Origin: Symsagittifera roscoffensis
Taxonomy: Eukaryota > Xenacoelomorpha > Acoela > Convolutidae
NCBI RefSeq assembly: GCF_963678635.1
Contig: NC_087069.1
Coordinates: 23,600,803 to 23,664,802, forward strand
Direction: 5' to 3'
DNA: 64,000 nucleotides
The notes below the pieces were generated by a model. That model made no database searches and was not told the origin of the DNA. It saw nothing but the letters and a program-made list of their open reading frames with translations. Every line of letters starts with the position of its first letter. Within the stretch, counting starts at the first letter, position 1. The translations under genes and the position numbers were made by a program. This document shows positions 20,939 to 31,620 of this stretch, in pieces.

Positions 20939-22852
20939 TGTGGATGGTGAAAATGATCTTCATCATGTGTGTGAAGGTAGGTTATAACAAATTGAATCTT
21001 TATTTGGTTGGCAATAACCTTGTGCATTTTTATCTGCATTTGCTGTAAACATAATTGGTTTTCGTGGCTTTTGATTAAAAACCATTTCATATGGTGACAA
21101 TCCTAAAGTTGTCGTAATTTGTGAATTATATGATAAGGGAAATAATTTTACATCTGCTGACCATTCTGTGTATCGTGTATCATTTCCCTTAATGATACAT
21201 CTGAGATAGTCTTGTAGTGAAAGGTTCATACCTTCGACTAAACCGTTTGTCCAAGGTGCATGAGATGTATGTGGTATATGTTTGATGTTGTATAAGTGGC
21301 ATATTGTGATGATTTCATTATTTATAAATTCTGTACCGTTGTCTGTAACTAGAATTTCGGGTAATCCGAATTTAGCTATCCAATGTTCATAAAGTGTTGT
21401 GTAAGCATAATAAGCATTACAATGGGGTACTGGGTTGAGTGCTACATAATGTGTAAATGCATCAAAAATTACCATTATATATGAGTTGCTTTCTGAAGAT
21501 GGTGAAATTGTTCCTTTTGTGTCAAATGATAATCTGTGATTAAAATAAAGACTTTTTCCTTTATAATCTTTTTTTTTCTGCGATTTGCTTTTGATTTGGA
21601 TAGGGTTTATTTAATTGGCATATTATACAATCGTTGCATAATACTTTTATCCAGATTAGTGCATTAGGAAAATAAAAGTTTTGTACAAATTTAGAGTATG
21701 TTTTTTCTGATCCGGAATGTCCTTTTGCATTAAAGGTATGGGAAGTATTAAATGCGATTAGCATCATACTTTAAGGTAGACATGGTACTTTAAAATCAGG
21801 TGTTTGATATTCTAGAAGGTCTGTGTTTTCCTTTATAGTGGTATTATTATTTTTTTTGAAACATCCAAGGAGTGTTTTGTTTCCTAAGATGGTTGTATCA
21901 GCTTTAGTTGGCTTTGTTTTATATTTGTGCCCTGCTTTGAGCTTTCTAAGGACGGAGTCAAGAATTTGGTATTTCCGTAATAATTCGAGTGTAATTTTTT
22001 CTGTTGTTGGTAGAAAAGTATTTTCTACCTCGGTTTTTGATAAGGGTTTTGTATCAAGTGGGTCATGAAGATTGAAAACTTGATTTATCGTGTATTTGGA
22101 ATTATTTGGTAACGGTCCTGATATAATTATAGTATCAGTTAAATTTTCTTTTTCTATTAAAGGGAATGGGTCCTTTTTATGTGGTTGTTGTTTAAGTCAT
22201 TTTTGTTGAGAGTTATTTTTGATCCAATGTGAATATTGAATTGGTTTAAGTGTAGATGTGCTTAATAAATCAACTTCATAATGGTTGCTTTGACAATCTA
22301 AACAGAGTGGAAAATGTTGTAGATTGTTTATTTGTGACTTCTCTATGTCAGTTTTTACTGCATACTTACATTCTAATCGTGGTGAAGTTTCATCTTTGGC
22401 AAGTTAAAATTTTATATTTTGTGTTTTTTCAACAGTTGTTTTTCTTGTTAATAGTTCAGGTGATTTATTTCTACTAATAGTATCCGGTAATGCAAGGTTT
22501 TTTCCTGCTGTCCATACTATGTGTAAGTTTGAAAGTTTCATTAGAATTAGTTGAAATCTATAAACTATATGGTTCGGATTTGATTTTTGTATAAAAAGAA
22601 ACTTGATAGGTAAAAAATACAGTTGAATGTTTTGATCCAAGTATCAAAAATTCATATTCTGTTAAAGTGTTTATGATAGCTGTGCACTCCCTCATAAGGG
22701 TAGAGAGTCGTAGTTCAGCTTTTATAAATAGGCGAGAGTTTGCTGAAATAAAATTCACTTTGTTTGTTCCACTGTGGGTTGTAATAATGCTGCTCCATAA
22801 ATTGGTTGATTTGGGTCTGGGATTGTGTTTGAAATTTGTTCAGTGAGAAGTT
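20939..22852 (-). repeat. Tandem duplication unit 2, with copy-B-like tract
   Basis: Second unit of the duplication. Its left 484 bp (20941-21424) is 100% identical to the reverse complement of B 34674-35157, while the remaining part matches unit 1. The joint between units lies in AGTTTTGTGG, a short homology also present at both native junctions (AAGTTTGTGG at 19019-19028). The integrase core frame at 20963-21475 is open and has DNGTEF and GLVEGMN. Confidence 0.9.
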
Positions 22853-24060
22853 TTGTGGCTTCATCAAATCGTGTTTGATGTTCTGTTGTCCATTCAAAAT
22901 TATTTTGTTGTCTAAGATTATTATAGAATGGCCTTAATTATAATTGCATTTGATATACGTATTTATTTAAAAAATTTAACAATCCAAGAAATTCTTGAAT
23001 TTTCTCTTTTTTTGTTGGTGGTTGAAGTTTTTGAATTGCTTCAGTTCGTGATTTCAGTGGGGTTATAGTGTCTTTTTCTATGATGTGTCCAAGAAATTTT
23101 ACGCGTGTTAAGAAAAAATGTGATTTATCTGGGGCTGCTTTCATGTTTTCGTTCTGTAAAATTTGGTGATGATTTTCTAGAACTGTGAACATTTCATCTT
23201 TTGTTTGTGATTGCATGAAAACATCGTCTAAATACGTGATTGCATTTTTTGCTAAGTATGAGTTGTCTAAAAATTTTTCTCATAAAGGCTGAAGAAGCTG
23301 CTGTTCCTATGAATATACCATAGAAGAATCTATCAAATTCGTATTGTTGATTTCCAATAACAAATTGTGTTAAACGTCGTGATTGGTCATCTAGTGGCAT
23401 TTGATTATATGCACTATTCATATCTGCGCTTGTGAAGTATTTACCATCTATTTTAGTTAAAATTACTTGAATTGGTTCTATTGGCCAATTACATTTGGAT
23501 TCATCAATTAGTGAATTGAGGTATCTAGCGTCTAAGACTTTTTTCAATGATTCTCCTTTGGCAAGGATAAAAACAGGGTTAGGAATGGTGTTTCCTTTAG
23601 GTTGTTCTGCTTTATTTACTGAAGATATAATTTCATATTGTTCTAGAATGTCAAGTAATCTATTAACTTTGTCATGTAAATGAGTTGGTAATTTACTTGC
23701 TCTTCTTTTGAAAACAGCGTCAGGTTCCAAGGGTCAATGTAGTGGTGAATTTATATTTCCAACGTCGTATTTAGACAATGCATAAACTTTTGAATATTTT
23801 AGAAGTAAATTGGCTAATTTTTCAAATTCATTCTGTGTTAATTGCGAGTGTTGAAAATTGAAAAATTGTCAAAAATTTTTGTTGTTTTTCTGTATAGTGT
23901 GATATTTTGAATGTTGGTTTAAAATAAGGTGTTTTTGTGGAATAGCCTGTATTCCTTTTGTCATTACTTATTACATTATTTATTGATATTTCTTCATCGA
24001 GGATTGTTGACTGACATATATCTAGTAGTTGTATTATATTATCACTCTGTATGCTACCTT
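22853..24060 (-). pseudogene. Reverse transcriptase of copy A
   Basis: The best frame, 23194-23730, covers fingers and palm: EQYEIIS, NPVFILAKGESLKKVLDARY, GKYFTSADMNSAYNQMPLDD (first catalytic Asp present) and RRLTQFVIGNQQYEFDRFFY. A frameshift before the Y-L-D-D loop makes the frame end in CNHVFRRCFHAITNKR. The thumb and connection continue at 22938-23216 (KVKFLGHI-type block, KEKIQEFLGLLNFLNKYV). This is a Ty3/Gypsy RT with A-rich codons. Confidence 0.85.
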
Positions 24061-24560
24061 TTTTGTGGGGGAAGTTGTTGCAATAGTTTCACAATATCCT
24101 GAGAATCTTAAGGGTAAGTTGTTTTTTGTATGGTGAATTTTTATACACGTGTAGAGAAATAATATCGGAATTTGAGTTTTTCATGTCTTTTATAGATGAA
24201 ATTGTTACTCTAAAATATTTGGTCTAAATTCAAAGTCTGACTAAAAAAGTTGTTGTCTACTTTGATTTTTGTCGTACTGGTGAACTTGTTTAATTGGAAA
24301 TTCATGAATATTACCTGAAAGTGGTTTGAGATGTTTTCTTTCTTTTTTTATAAATGAGGTAAAATTTTCAAAAGAACGGTGGTTGTTTGTTTGTTCTTTG
24401 GAAGAATGTTAAAGCGGTGTTTTGCATTCGTGTATATTTATCTTTTATAATAATTTTACTATCTAATATATTAATAGTTGATAAAAACTTTGTGATGAAT
24501 GGAATTCCAATAATATTGTGTTTTAAATCTGTGATATGGAAAATTTGTTTAAATGGTTTT
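24061..24560 (-). pseudogene. Protease-RT linker of copy A
   Basis: Broken sequence corresponding to B 31440-32100 (ITDIKHKIIGIPFITKYIPT and following in B). Homologous pieces are recognisable in scattered frames. No separate domain is assigned. Confidence 0.45.
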
Positions 24561-24810
24561 ACTAGGAGATTGTTTTATTCCATTGTTTTAGTGGGATCAA
24601 GGAAAAGTTGGATTTTTCCATAATTTGTTAGTATTGAGCCTTGTGCTTTTGTTAGTCTACTTGTTGTTTTAATGGACTTTATTCTTGGGTGTAGGATTTT
24701 GATTTCATTCCAAGTTGGCATATTAATGATATTTGATTCTGCTCCAGAGTCTATTAAAAAATCTATTTCGAGGTCTGGTGGTCGAAAATCCATACATTTT
24801 GGACTTTTTA
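24561..24810 (-). CDS. Retropepsin-like protease domain of copy A
   Basis: The frame 24575-24793 reads LEIDFLIDSGAESNIINMPT; the D-S-G catalytic triad is at 24743-24751 on the - strand. A later block, QGSILTNYGKIQLFLDPT, fits the flap and following strand. It would cut the gag-pol polyprotein as a dimer. Of the three copies only this one keeps the active-site motif (B has a stop, C has Val for Asp). The frame ends downstream, so the domain is isolated from RT. Confidence 0.75.
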
Positions 24811-25000
24811 AAAGAAAGGGGATTGTCCAAATTTTTTCTTTTGGTGGTTCTTTTGGTGTATTCTGGTAAAGGTGATTTGTACTAGAACATGGTGTTTGTT
24901 CTTTTTCAGGTTGTTGTGATGTTGTTACTTCATTTACTATTTGTTCTTTGTTGATATATTATTACTTTTAGGTCTAGTGTGATAATTTTTAAAAAAAGTT

Positions 25001-25490
25001 TCATGTGATTTTCGTAAATTTGTGAATAAAAAAAATGTTCGTTTGTAACAGATTCATAATCATTTTCAACTTGACTAAAAAAGTTTTTTCTATGTTTTTT
25101 CTACAATTTATGTGATTTAATTGTATCTTAGTAGTCTCTGTGTTTTCAAAACCAAGGGGGACTGATTTCGTTTCATCAGTTGTTTGTACTTGATTTATTT
25201 GTCTCTGATGTTTTGGTGTATTACTTCTATATTTGTTTTGAGAGTCTGGATAACGTGTGTTATTCCTATAAGGGGATTGAGAGTAGTTTCTTTGTCTATT
25301 GTTATAGTTTGAATTCCTATTTTGTGATATATTTTGATAATAATTATAATTGGATCTTTGTTGATTTGATCTGTTGTTTGAACAATCTCGTGATCGATTA
25401 TTATATTCCTGATTTTGATTATTTGAATAACTTCTGTTCCTATTGTTGGAATAATTTCTATATCTATTGTATGTTGAGTTTTTCATCTAT
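25001..25490 (-). pseudogene. Asn/Arg/Ser/Tyr-rich gag tail of copy A
   Basis: The frame 25001-25486 is low-complexity: repeated N-N-R, R-N-Y-S and Y-N-N blocks, then an acidic linker (QLNHINC) towards the protease. It follows the zinc-knuckle region and resembles a nucleocapsid or prion-like RNA-binding tail. C has a corresponding frameshifted stretch near 58017-58340, and B begins inside this block. Confidence 0.6.
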
Positions 25491-26066
25491 CATTTGAGTG
25501 GTTTCTTTTTCTAGGATGTGAATGGGAATTGTTATCAAAGGAATAATTCTGTCTGTTTGATTTTGAACGTGATTAATTATTTCGATAATGGTTATTTCTA
25601 CTGTGTGATCGACAATATCATATTTGTGAGGAATTTCGTTTTTCAGGTGATCTCTGTAGTTAGAATTATAAGGTGATTGATTTCTTGAGTGATTTGAGGT
25701 ATTTGGTAGTGGTTTTCCGGAGCTATTGTTACTATGAATGTTTTTGTTTGGTAAATTTTGATCTTTCTTCATGTATTGATAGAGTGATTTATTTGGTTCT
25801 TTGTACTTTTGTGATTTATTTTGATTGTCTTGCTGTTTTTGTCTACATTCGGCGATACTGTGTCCGTATCTTCGGCCAAAAAAAACACCATTTTTTAAAT
25901 GATGGTTAACCTTAAATTTTGGGTTTCTCTCATATATATTCAAAATTTCAGTGAGTTTTTTGGATAAATCTGTGTCTGAATTATGTATAATTTTTATTTG
26001 TGTTGTTGTAGTTTGAATATTATTAACGTACTGTAATTTGAGATTTTCCGTTTCTTCTAGTTTCAT
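25464..26066 (-). pseudogene. Gag with degraded CCHC knuckle, copy A
   Basis: The 200-codon frame holds the capsid C-terminal coiled region (KLEETENLKLQYVNNIQTTT) and the knuckle position at about 25845-25886, which reads FFGRRYGHSIAEC: the first two Cys are replaced by Phe and Gly. C keeps the full C-x2-C-x4-H-x4-C, so the loss is specific to A. The rest is Gln/Asn/Lys-rich. Confidence 0.7.
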
Positions 26067-26299
26067 AGTGATTTCCGTTTGTTCTAGTTTATCTACTACT
26101 TTCCTAAAATCTAAATCTGGTTGTCGAAATGAGGAAGGATGTGATGCTCTCTTTGTAATTGCTATTTTTGGTTTTGAGGCGTTAGATTCATCATTAAAAA
26201 TTCTGTCACTTTTGTGTTTTTATGATCATGAGTCTTAAGTGAAAATAATTTTCGGACTAGTGTTTCGATCCTTACTGCTAGTTGTTTGATCGTTTCAAT

Positions 26300-26740
26300 T
26301 GGTAGTCTACGAATTTCATTGCATAAAACTCTTTAATGTTGTTTGTTTCTTTCTGAATCAAACATTTTTGAAAATTCTTGTGTAAATCTTTTCCATTCTG
26401 ATTTTATTTCTATAGGTAGAACTGAAAACCATTTTTGGGCTGCGCCATCCAGTCTGGTTTGTATTAACGCTGTGCGTCTGTGTATCCAATTCTGTTGAAG
26501 TGGCGCATTTATAGATTCAGGTCCTATGTTTAAATTTAAATTTGCTGTGACTGCATTTAAAAAATCTTCTACAGAATGTTCAGGATCTGTGCCAGTGACT
26601 ACCATCAATGGATTGTTTGACTGTATTGATGATCCACCCATGAGGTATAGATTCATAGTCATCTGTAGTGATTCTACGACATTTGGCAATTGTGAAAAAT
26701 TTGCGAGTTGACTTTTTGTGATTTCGTGTTGTTGTAAATA
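26300..26740 (-). pseudogene. Gag capsid-like segment, copy A
   Basis: The frame 26333-26689 reads MNLYLMGGSS, TGTDPEHSVEDFLNAVTANL and GAAQKWFSVLP, resembling the retrotransposon gag fold (W-x-x-x...A-x-x-W/F). C has the same segment at 59253-59543. It would build the particle shell. The continuation to about 26070 is broken. Confidence 0.7.
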
Positions 26741-28719
26741 CTAGGGTAGTAGGATTTCATTTTGCATTTGTGTTGGTTGATAATAATCTGTGTTAACTGG
26801 ATTTTGCCTTTTTATTGGTTGATATTTTTGGGTATAGGTTGGGTTTTGCGTTTACAATGGTTGGTGATTTTAAGTATTAGCTAGGTTTTGTGGATAAAAA
26901 AATGTATTTTGGGATGTTTGATTTGGTCGAGGTGGTTTTTCACGGTATTCTTGTGTTTATGGTGCAAAACTATCTGGTTGATGATAATCATCATCATCTG
27001 ATGATACATAATTAGGTGTATAGTAAGGTGTATTGTGTTTACCTTGGTTTTGTTCATGATTTTTACTTGGAAAATTTTCACTTTGGTCTCGTGAAAAACG
27101 TGGATAATCATGAGAGTTTACTGTAGTTGTTGTTTGTTATCGAAAATTTTGTTTTTGTGAAAATAAATGATTTTGAATATTTGGGCGAAAAGATTTAGAC
27201 GTTTGTGGTCTATTTACATAGTTATAATTGTGTTCTGCAAAGTTATTTTTAGTGAATGGTCTTTGTTTTTGTATTGGTTTCATCATTGGTCTAATTGGTT
27301 GATAGCTCACGTGTGGTTATCTTGGATCAATGGTGGATTTAACCGTTGATTGTAGTGTTGCTTAAGATTGGGTTTTTTGGTCTTGGATTTGTAAGACTTG
27401 GATGTATTGGTGAAATAGTTTGTTGTGCTGTTGTTACTACTGTGGTAACTACTTCTTCATTTGTGAGATGTGATGATGTTTGAATATCTTATTGTGTGAG
27501 ATTCCTAGTTCAATTTACATTTTCTTGTGGTATAACAGTTGAATTTGAGGTATTATTTCGTGTTCTATCGGGTAGAAATGAATTATTGTTTAAAGGTGTC
27601 GCATCAGTTGTGAGTGGGTATACCTTAATATAATCTTTTTGTATAGTTATTGTGCTAATGGCTTGACTTGAAATATCTGTTGGTATGTTAATAAATAATT
27701 TACGAGACCATTCAGAGTCCCAAACATAATCTGAATCTTCTGGTAATGCTGTATCATCTGTTGAATTTTGGTGTCTAAAATTCTTTCTTGCTTGTGAGAT
27801 TAAATCTAGGTTATGTGTGGAATAATCTATGATGAACCATGCTAAGATTTTCTGTAAATCGTGTTTATCATTTTGTGAAACGTCATTGCTGGTTAAATTT
27901 TCACGGATTGTATTTAAATATTCAGAAAATATCGTGATTTCATGTCTTACAGTTGTATGTTTTGATGTTTGAACTGGTGAAGTTCTTTGAGATTCTGGTT
28001 TTTCTAATATAGATAAATAGCTATAAATTTTTCAAAAATACTTCATTAGTAAATATTGATTTTGCTCTTTGGTGTTGTATTTTTTTTATATATTCTGTGA
28101 ATACTTTTGAAAATTCTTCATCTACGTCATCTGTTTGATACTTACCATGAAATTTACTTGGGCTCTGTAATTCTGTGGTATAGATTCCGTAGTGTTGTGA
28201 TGGTGTACATATTCCTTTGAGGTAGTGATCGACAATTTGTTTTTTAATTTTACTTCTGGAAATTCTGCTCTACATGAGCTAATTCCTTTTTCAAATAAAT
28301 TTGCTATTAAATTTTGACAATTTTTGTTTGTCCTCTATCATCAGTGAGGCAAGTAATGATAAATGGGAGGATGCAGTTTCATCTTCACTTTCTTCGTTTT
28401 TACTCACTGTTTTGCTTTATGACTGTCAATTTGTAACTTTCTATGTGTTTTATTGGTTGATTCCAATTGTATAGCGTACTGGTTTGTTTTTGTATGTGTT
28501 TTTTATTCTTCTTTTTGCTTTTATTGATCAGTGTGATGTGGTTTTTGATTCACAAAAATATAATGTATCAGTAACTGGGTAAATCTTATTTATTGATTCT
28601 TTTAATCTACAAAATTCTTGGAAATGACTTGTTTCTGATTCGGAAATTGCGTTTCTTTGTTTTGAAAATCGTTTTCTTGTAATTTGTCTTTGTTCGCTTA
28701 AAAATTTTCTTTTAATCAT
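26741..28719 (-). pseudogene. Gag N-terminal region of copy A, decayed
   Basis: About 2 kb between the leader and the capsid segment, alignable with C 59560-61720 but with stops in all frames. The best frame, 28528-28719, starts MIKRKFLSEQRQITRKRFSK and is basic; an equivalent basic start (KRFSKPRNA-type) is visible in C near 61550. No signal peptide is seen. Identity as gag is by position. Confidence 0.5.
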
Positions 28720-29835
28720 TTGTCGTTTGTTTCTAATAAATCATGTTGATTGTCCGTGTGGTGTGATTACGAGATCGTATTTTTCGTTGTTTATTTCACA
28801 GTTGTGTAATATGATTGTTTTTATTTCCTAAGTTGTCTAGTGACATAAGGATTAGGATGACGGATGCAATATTTGGATTAGTGATTTTTAAAGCTTAAAT
28901 TACCGTTCTTACAATTTTTTTGGGTTAGCCTAACTTGGGTTTTTTGTGTTTTGGGTTGGAGAGAAAGTTATATATCGATTTCGAAGAATGATTGTTACTT
29001 TCTCGTGGCTAGTCTAAGTTAAGGTGTTAACTTACTTAATCTTACTTAGGGTTAATGATTGTGTTCATGGGTTGGATAATACTAAATCGATCCACAAGGC
29101 TCAGATATAATTAGAACACAAGTTGTTCGTTAGATACTATATTTAACTTAGTAAGTTTAAGTATTATCCTGGGTGAGGTAAGAGGGGGGATCAAGCGAAG
29201 GATGAATAACCGAAGTTCTTCACTGTTTATCCTAATTAGAATGGTAAGTGTTATTGAAAAATTTCTGTTAGTCCAGGGTCGTAGAAAAGGTTGGATAGTG
29301 AATCGACGTTGCAGCTCGTTAAACACTATTCTAACTCTGTGGGGGAGAACAAAATTATTCTATTTAGTCCACGGATAAGTTTTGATGATCAAGAAATAAA
29401 TTAATGGTATAAAATTTAGATGTAATGATATAAAATTAATAAAAAGGAAAATGAGATCCAAGGAAAGCCTTGATGATCTGTTTAGTTTAAAAGGTTTAAT
29501 TTAAGTAAAAGTAAAAATTAGAATAGACCTTTTTAAAGTAATTTAAAGTTTTAATCGGTAAAAAGGTTTAGTTTTCGATGTTGTTAGTGGTTTTTGATTT
29601 GTTTTTTATGTTTAGGTAATGAAGCTGAGATGAAGAAATGATTTGTATATTACTAACAATTTGTGTATTTACTAACTTATTTTTAGTTTTCATTTTCTAC
29701 AAACATTCTTGATTAGAGATCTTTTTATCAATCTTTATTGTACAATATAAGGTTTAGCGCCTGTAATTATCGATGAAGAATTCTCTTCAACTGTACTATG
29801 TCTGCAAATGAAAATCTAAATTCATTCCTATAAAA
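28720..29835 (-). other. 5' leader of copy A, non-coding part
   Basis: Leader between the small basic ORF and gag. It has blocks shared with C 61720-62400 (for example GATGAAGCTGAGATGAAGA). I see no conserved ORF. It likely contains packaging and splice-donor signals, but none can be pinpointed. Confidence 0.45.
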
Positions 29836-30036
29836 CTATATTCCTATAAATATAAAAGTTTGTATTGGCTTTTGCCGTACGACCATAAAACTTATGGGTA
29901 AGTTCCGTTGTAGTCGTATATCGTCTCTTGTCCGAGGTCTTCTTCCAATACCGGGAATTTCTCGTTTTGTTCGGAATGATGGCTCTGATCTATTGAGTCG
30001 TAGAGACATTTCAATTAAATTATTGTCGTGTAACAT
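29836..30036 (-). CDS. Conserved small basic leader ORF, copy A
   Basis: This 66-codon ORF just downstream of the primer site encodes an Arg-rich peptide (MSLRLNRSEPSFRTKREIPG, then RRPRTRDDIRL). C has an open counterpart at 62402-62665 sharing MSLRLNR, PGI, RTRDDIRL and QTFIF. Over about 55 shared codons I count roughly 11 synonymous changes and 14 codons with amino-acid changes, several of them conservative (E/D, V/I). It could be a leader peptide or a small RNA-binding protein. Function unknown. Confidence 0.5.
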   Translation of the reverse strand: MLHDNNLIEMSLRLNRSEPSFRTKREIPGIGRRPRTRDDIRLQRNLPISFMVVRQKPIQTFIFIGI

Positions 30037-30112
30037 TTTCGTGATTATGCCTAAGTCTAATCTGTTTTTTGTTAGTTCTAAACTATTCTATTGCTTAAGG
30101 TCTTATTCGAGA

Positions 30113-30127
30113 CTTATGGTCGCACCA
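30113..30127 (-). other. tRNA primer binding site of copy A
   Basis: In element orientation, TGGTGCGACCATAAG starts 2 nt after the LTR end (AACTCA, then TC). A primer site beginning TGG, complementary to a CCA-ending tRNA, is expected here. The next bases, TCTCGAA, look like the complement of a T-loop (TTCGAGA). C has TGGTGACACCAAAAG at the same place. The tRNA is not identified. Confidence 0.65.
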
Positions 30128-30129
30128 GA

Positions 30130-30670
30130 TGAGTTAGGACGGAAGTTCTAACTCATAGAGCAATTTCAGATAAGGTACACCGTCTGCTCGTCACGCTATC
30201 TTATTTTTTTGGGCCGGATAGATTCGTGCAACTTCTTAGTCTAATACCGATCTGAATCTTACTCTTATATCTCTTGGTCTCAATAGATCTAGAGTATACT
30301 GGTTTGTTACGAGTTGGTCTCTAGGAAGAAGCAACTAAGCTGTAAGTTAAATTCAGATTGCTCTGGTGCTGAAATTATAAGTAATTTCAGCACTTACAAA
30401 TAAATGGGTTGTTAGTTGGATGGATCATGATTGGTCAGTATTAAATATTTTATAGTGATAAAACATTCAATAATGAAATATAGTTTATATCTGGTTCCAC
30501 CCATCCGGGGTTTACAGAGTTTTTGAATCTGTTATCTTCTATCTGTAATGTAGAATGGATGATGATTGTTGGTATTTGGCGAGCAACATTTCTCGTTCCG
30601 TTCTTGGAGAAGAAAGCTCTAGGAAGCTAGAATCGTCGACATGAAGTTGTTAGCTGTCGTTCGACAATGA
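30130..30670 (-). repeat. 5' LTR of copy A, cut at the junction with copy B
   Basis: Matches 11104-11640. The terminal hairpin TGAGTTAG...CTAACTCA is at 30130-30155, and the 28-nt internal inverted repeat is at 30366-30393. Similarity ends at about 30670, where copy B's gag-tail sequence starts, so the outer LTR end is missing or immediately replaced. Confidence 0.8.
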
Positions 30671-31205
30671 CAGAAATTATTCCCAGTCAACACATAGGAA
30701 AAAAAACCGTTATACCGATTCTAAACATCGATCCAGAAGTAACACACCAAAACATAAAAGACACATTAATCAAGTGCAAACAAATGAAGAAACAATTTCA
30801 GACCCCCCAGGTATTGATGACACAGGAAGTAATGAACTACAACTAAATCACATTAATTGTGAATCATCAGATACTGAGAGTGATACAGATAATACCATCT
30901 CTGTAAATATGATAACAGTCGAAAACGACAATGAACCTATCATATACGAACAACCTTTTACTTCATATATAAATGAAAATTAATTGGAACTTCTTCAGAA
31001 TTACTACATTGGACCCATTAATAATAATACACAAACTACACAAAAAGTAAACGAAATTAACACGGTAATTAAACCTGATAAAAAAGATGAAATGCAATGC
31101 TCAAACAAAAAACATATTTATCAAAATATACAAAAAGAACAACCAAGAGAAAAAGTTTGGACAATTCCATTTCTCTTAGAGAGTTCAAGAAGTAAAGAAT
31201 TTTAA
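30671..31205 (+). pseudogene. Gag tail and linker of copy B
   Basis: Starts within RNYSQS-type sequence, then RSNTPKHKRHINQVQTNEET, an acidic linker (LNHINCESSDTESDTDN), a stop at about 30981, and a second frame 30984-31205 ending RSKEF. The matching region in A is 24810-25340. The stop and the missing front make it non-functional. Confidence 0.65.
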
Positions 31206-31620
31206 CCACCAGATCTTGAAATTGATTTTTTAATCGACTAAGGAGCAGAAGCAAATATAATTAATATTCCCACATGGAATGAAATTAAAACGCTACACCC
31301 GATTTTAACACCTCTTGAAACATCTAGTAAATTGGCAACAGTACAAGGATCAACATTAGTAAACTATGGAAAAATCCAACTAGTCCTTGTTCCCACAAGA
31401 ACAATGGAACAAAACAAGAGTCTGAACAAGCCATTTAATCAAACATTTCATATTACCGATATTAAGCACAAAATCATTGGCATACCATTTATTACTAAAT
31501 ATATACCAACAATAAACATCTTAAATAGTAAAATCCATATCAAAGACAAATATACAAAAAAAAACACAGCCTTAACATTCTTCCACAAATTAAACAAACA
31601 ACCACCATTTTTCTAAAATT
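31206..31620 (+). pseudogene. Protease of copy B, stop in the active site
   Basis: Reads LEIDFLID then TAA (31239-31241) in place of the Ser of D-S-G, then GAEANIINIPTWNEIK. After the stop the same frame (31332-31616) stays open through QGSTLVNYGKIQLVLVPT and the linker. A single-base TCA-to-TAA change explains the break. The copy cannot process its own polyprotein. Confidence 0.75.

Larger units (their letters stand above)
11104..30670 (-). mobile_element. Giant env-bearing LTR retroelement, copy A
   Basis: Read on the - strand it contains leader, gag, protease, RT, RNase H, integrase, env-like and ORF4 regions between two LTR copies (11104 on, and up to 30670). The protease-RT-RNase H-integrase order is Ty3/Gypsy-like. 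The two LTRs differ at roughly twenty positions over about 500 bp by eye, so the insertion is not recent. It carries a 1.9-kb tandem duplication of RNase H-integrase and has lost the end of ORF4 and about 1.3 kb of 3' sequence present in B and C. Its 5' LTR is cut where it meets copy B. Confidence 0.85.

Noticed and set aside
19190-22852. Two separate integrase genes in copy A
   Set aside because: The near-identical 1.43-kb flanks and the single joint show a tandem duplication, not two independent elements.
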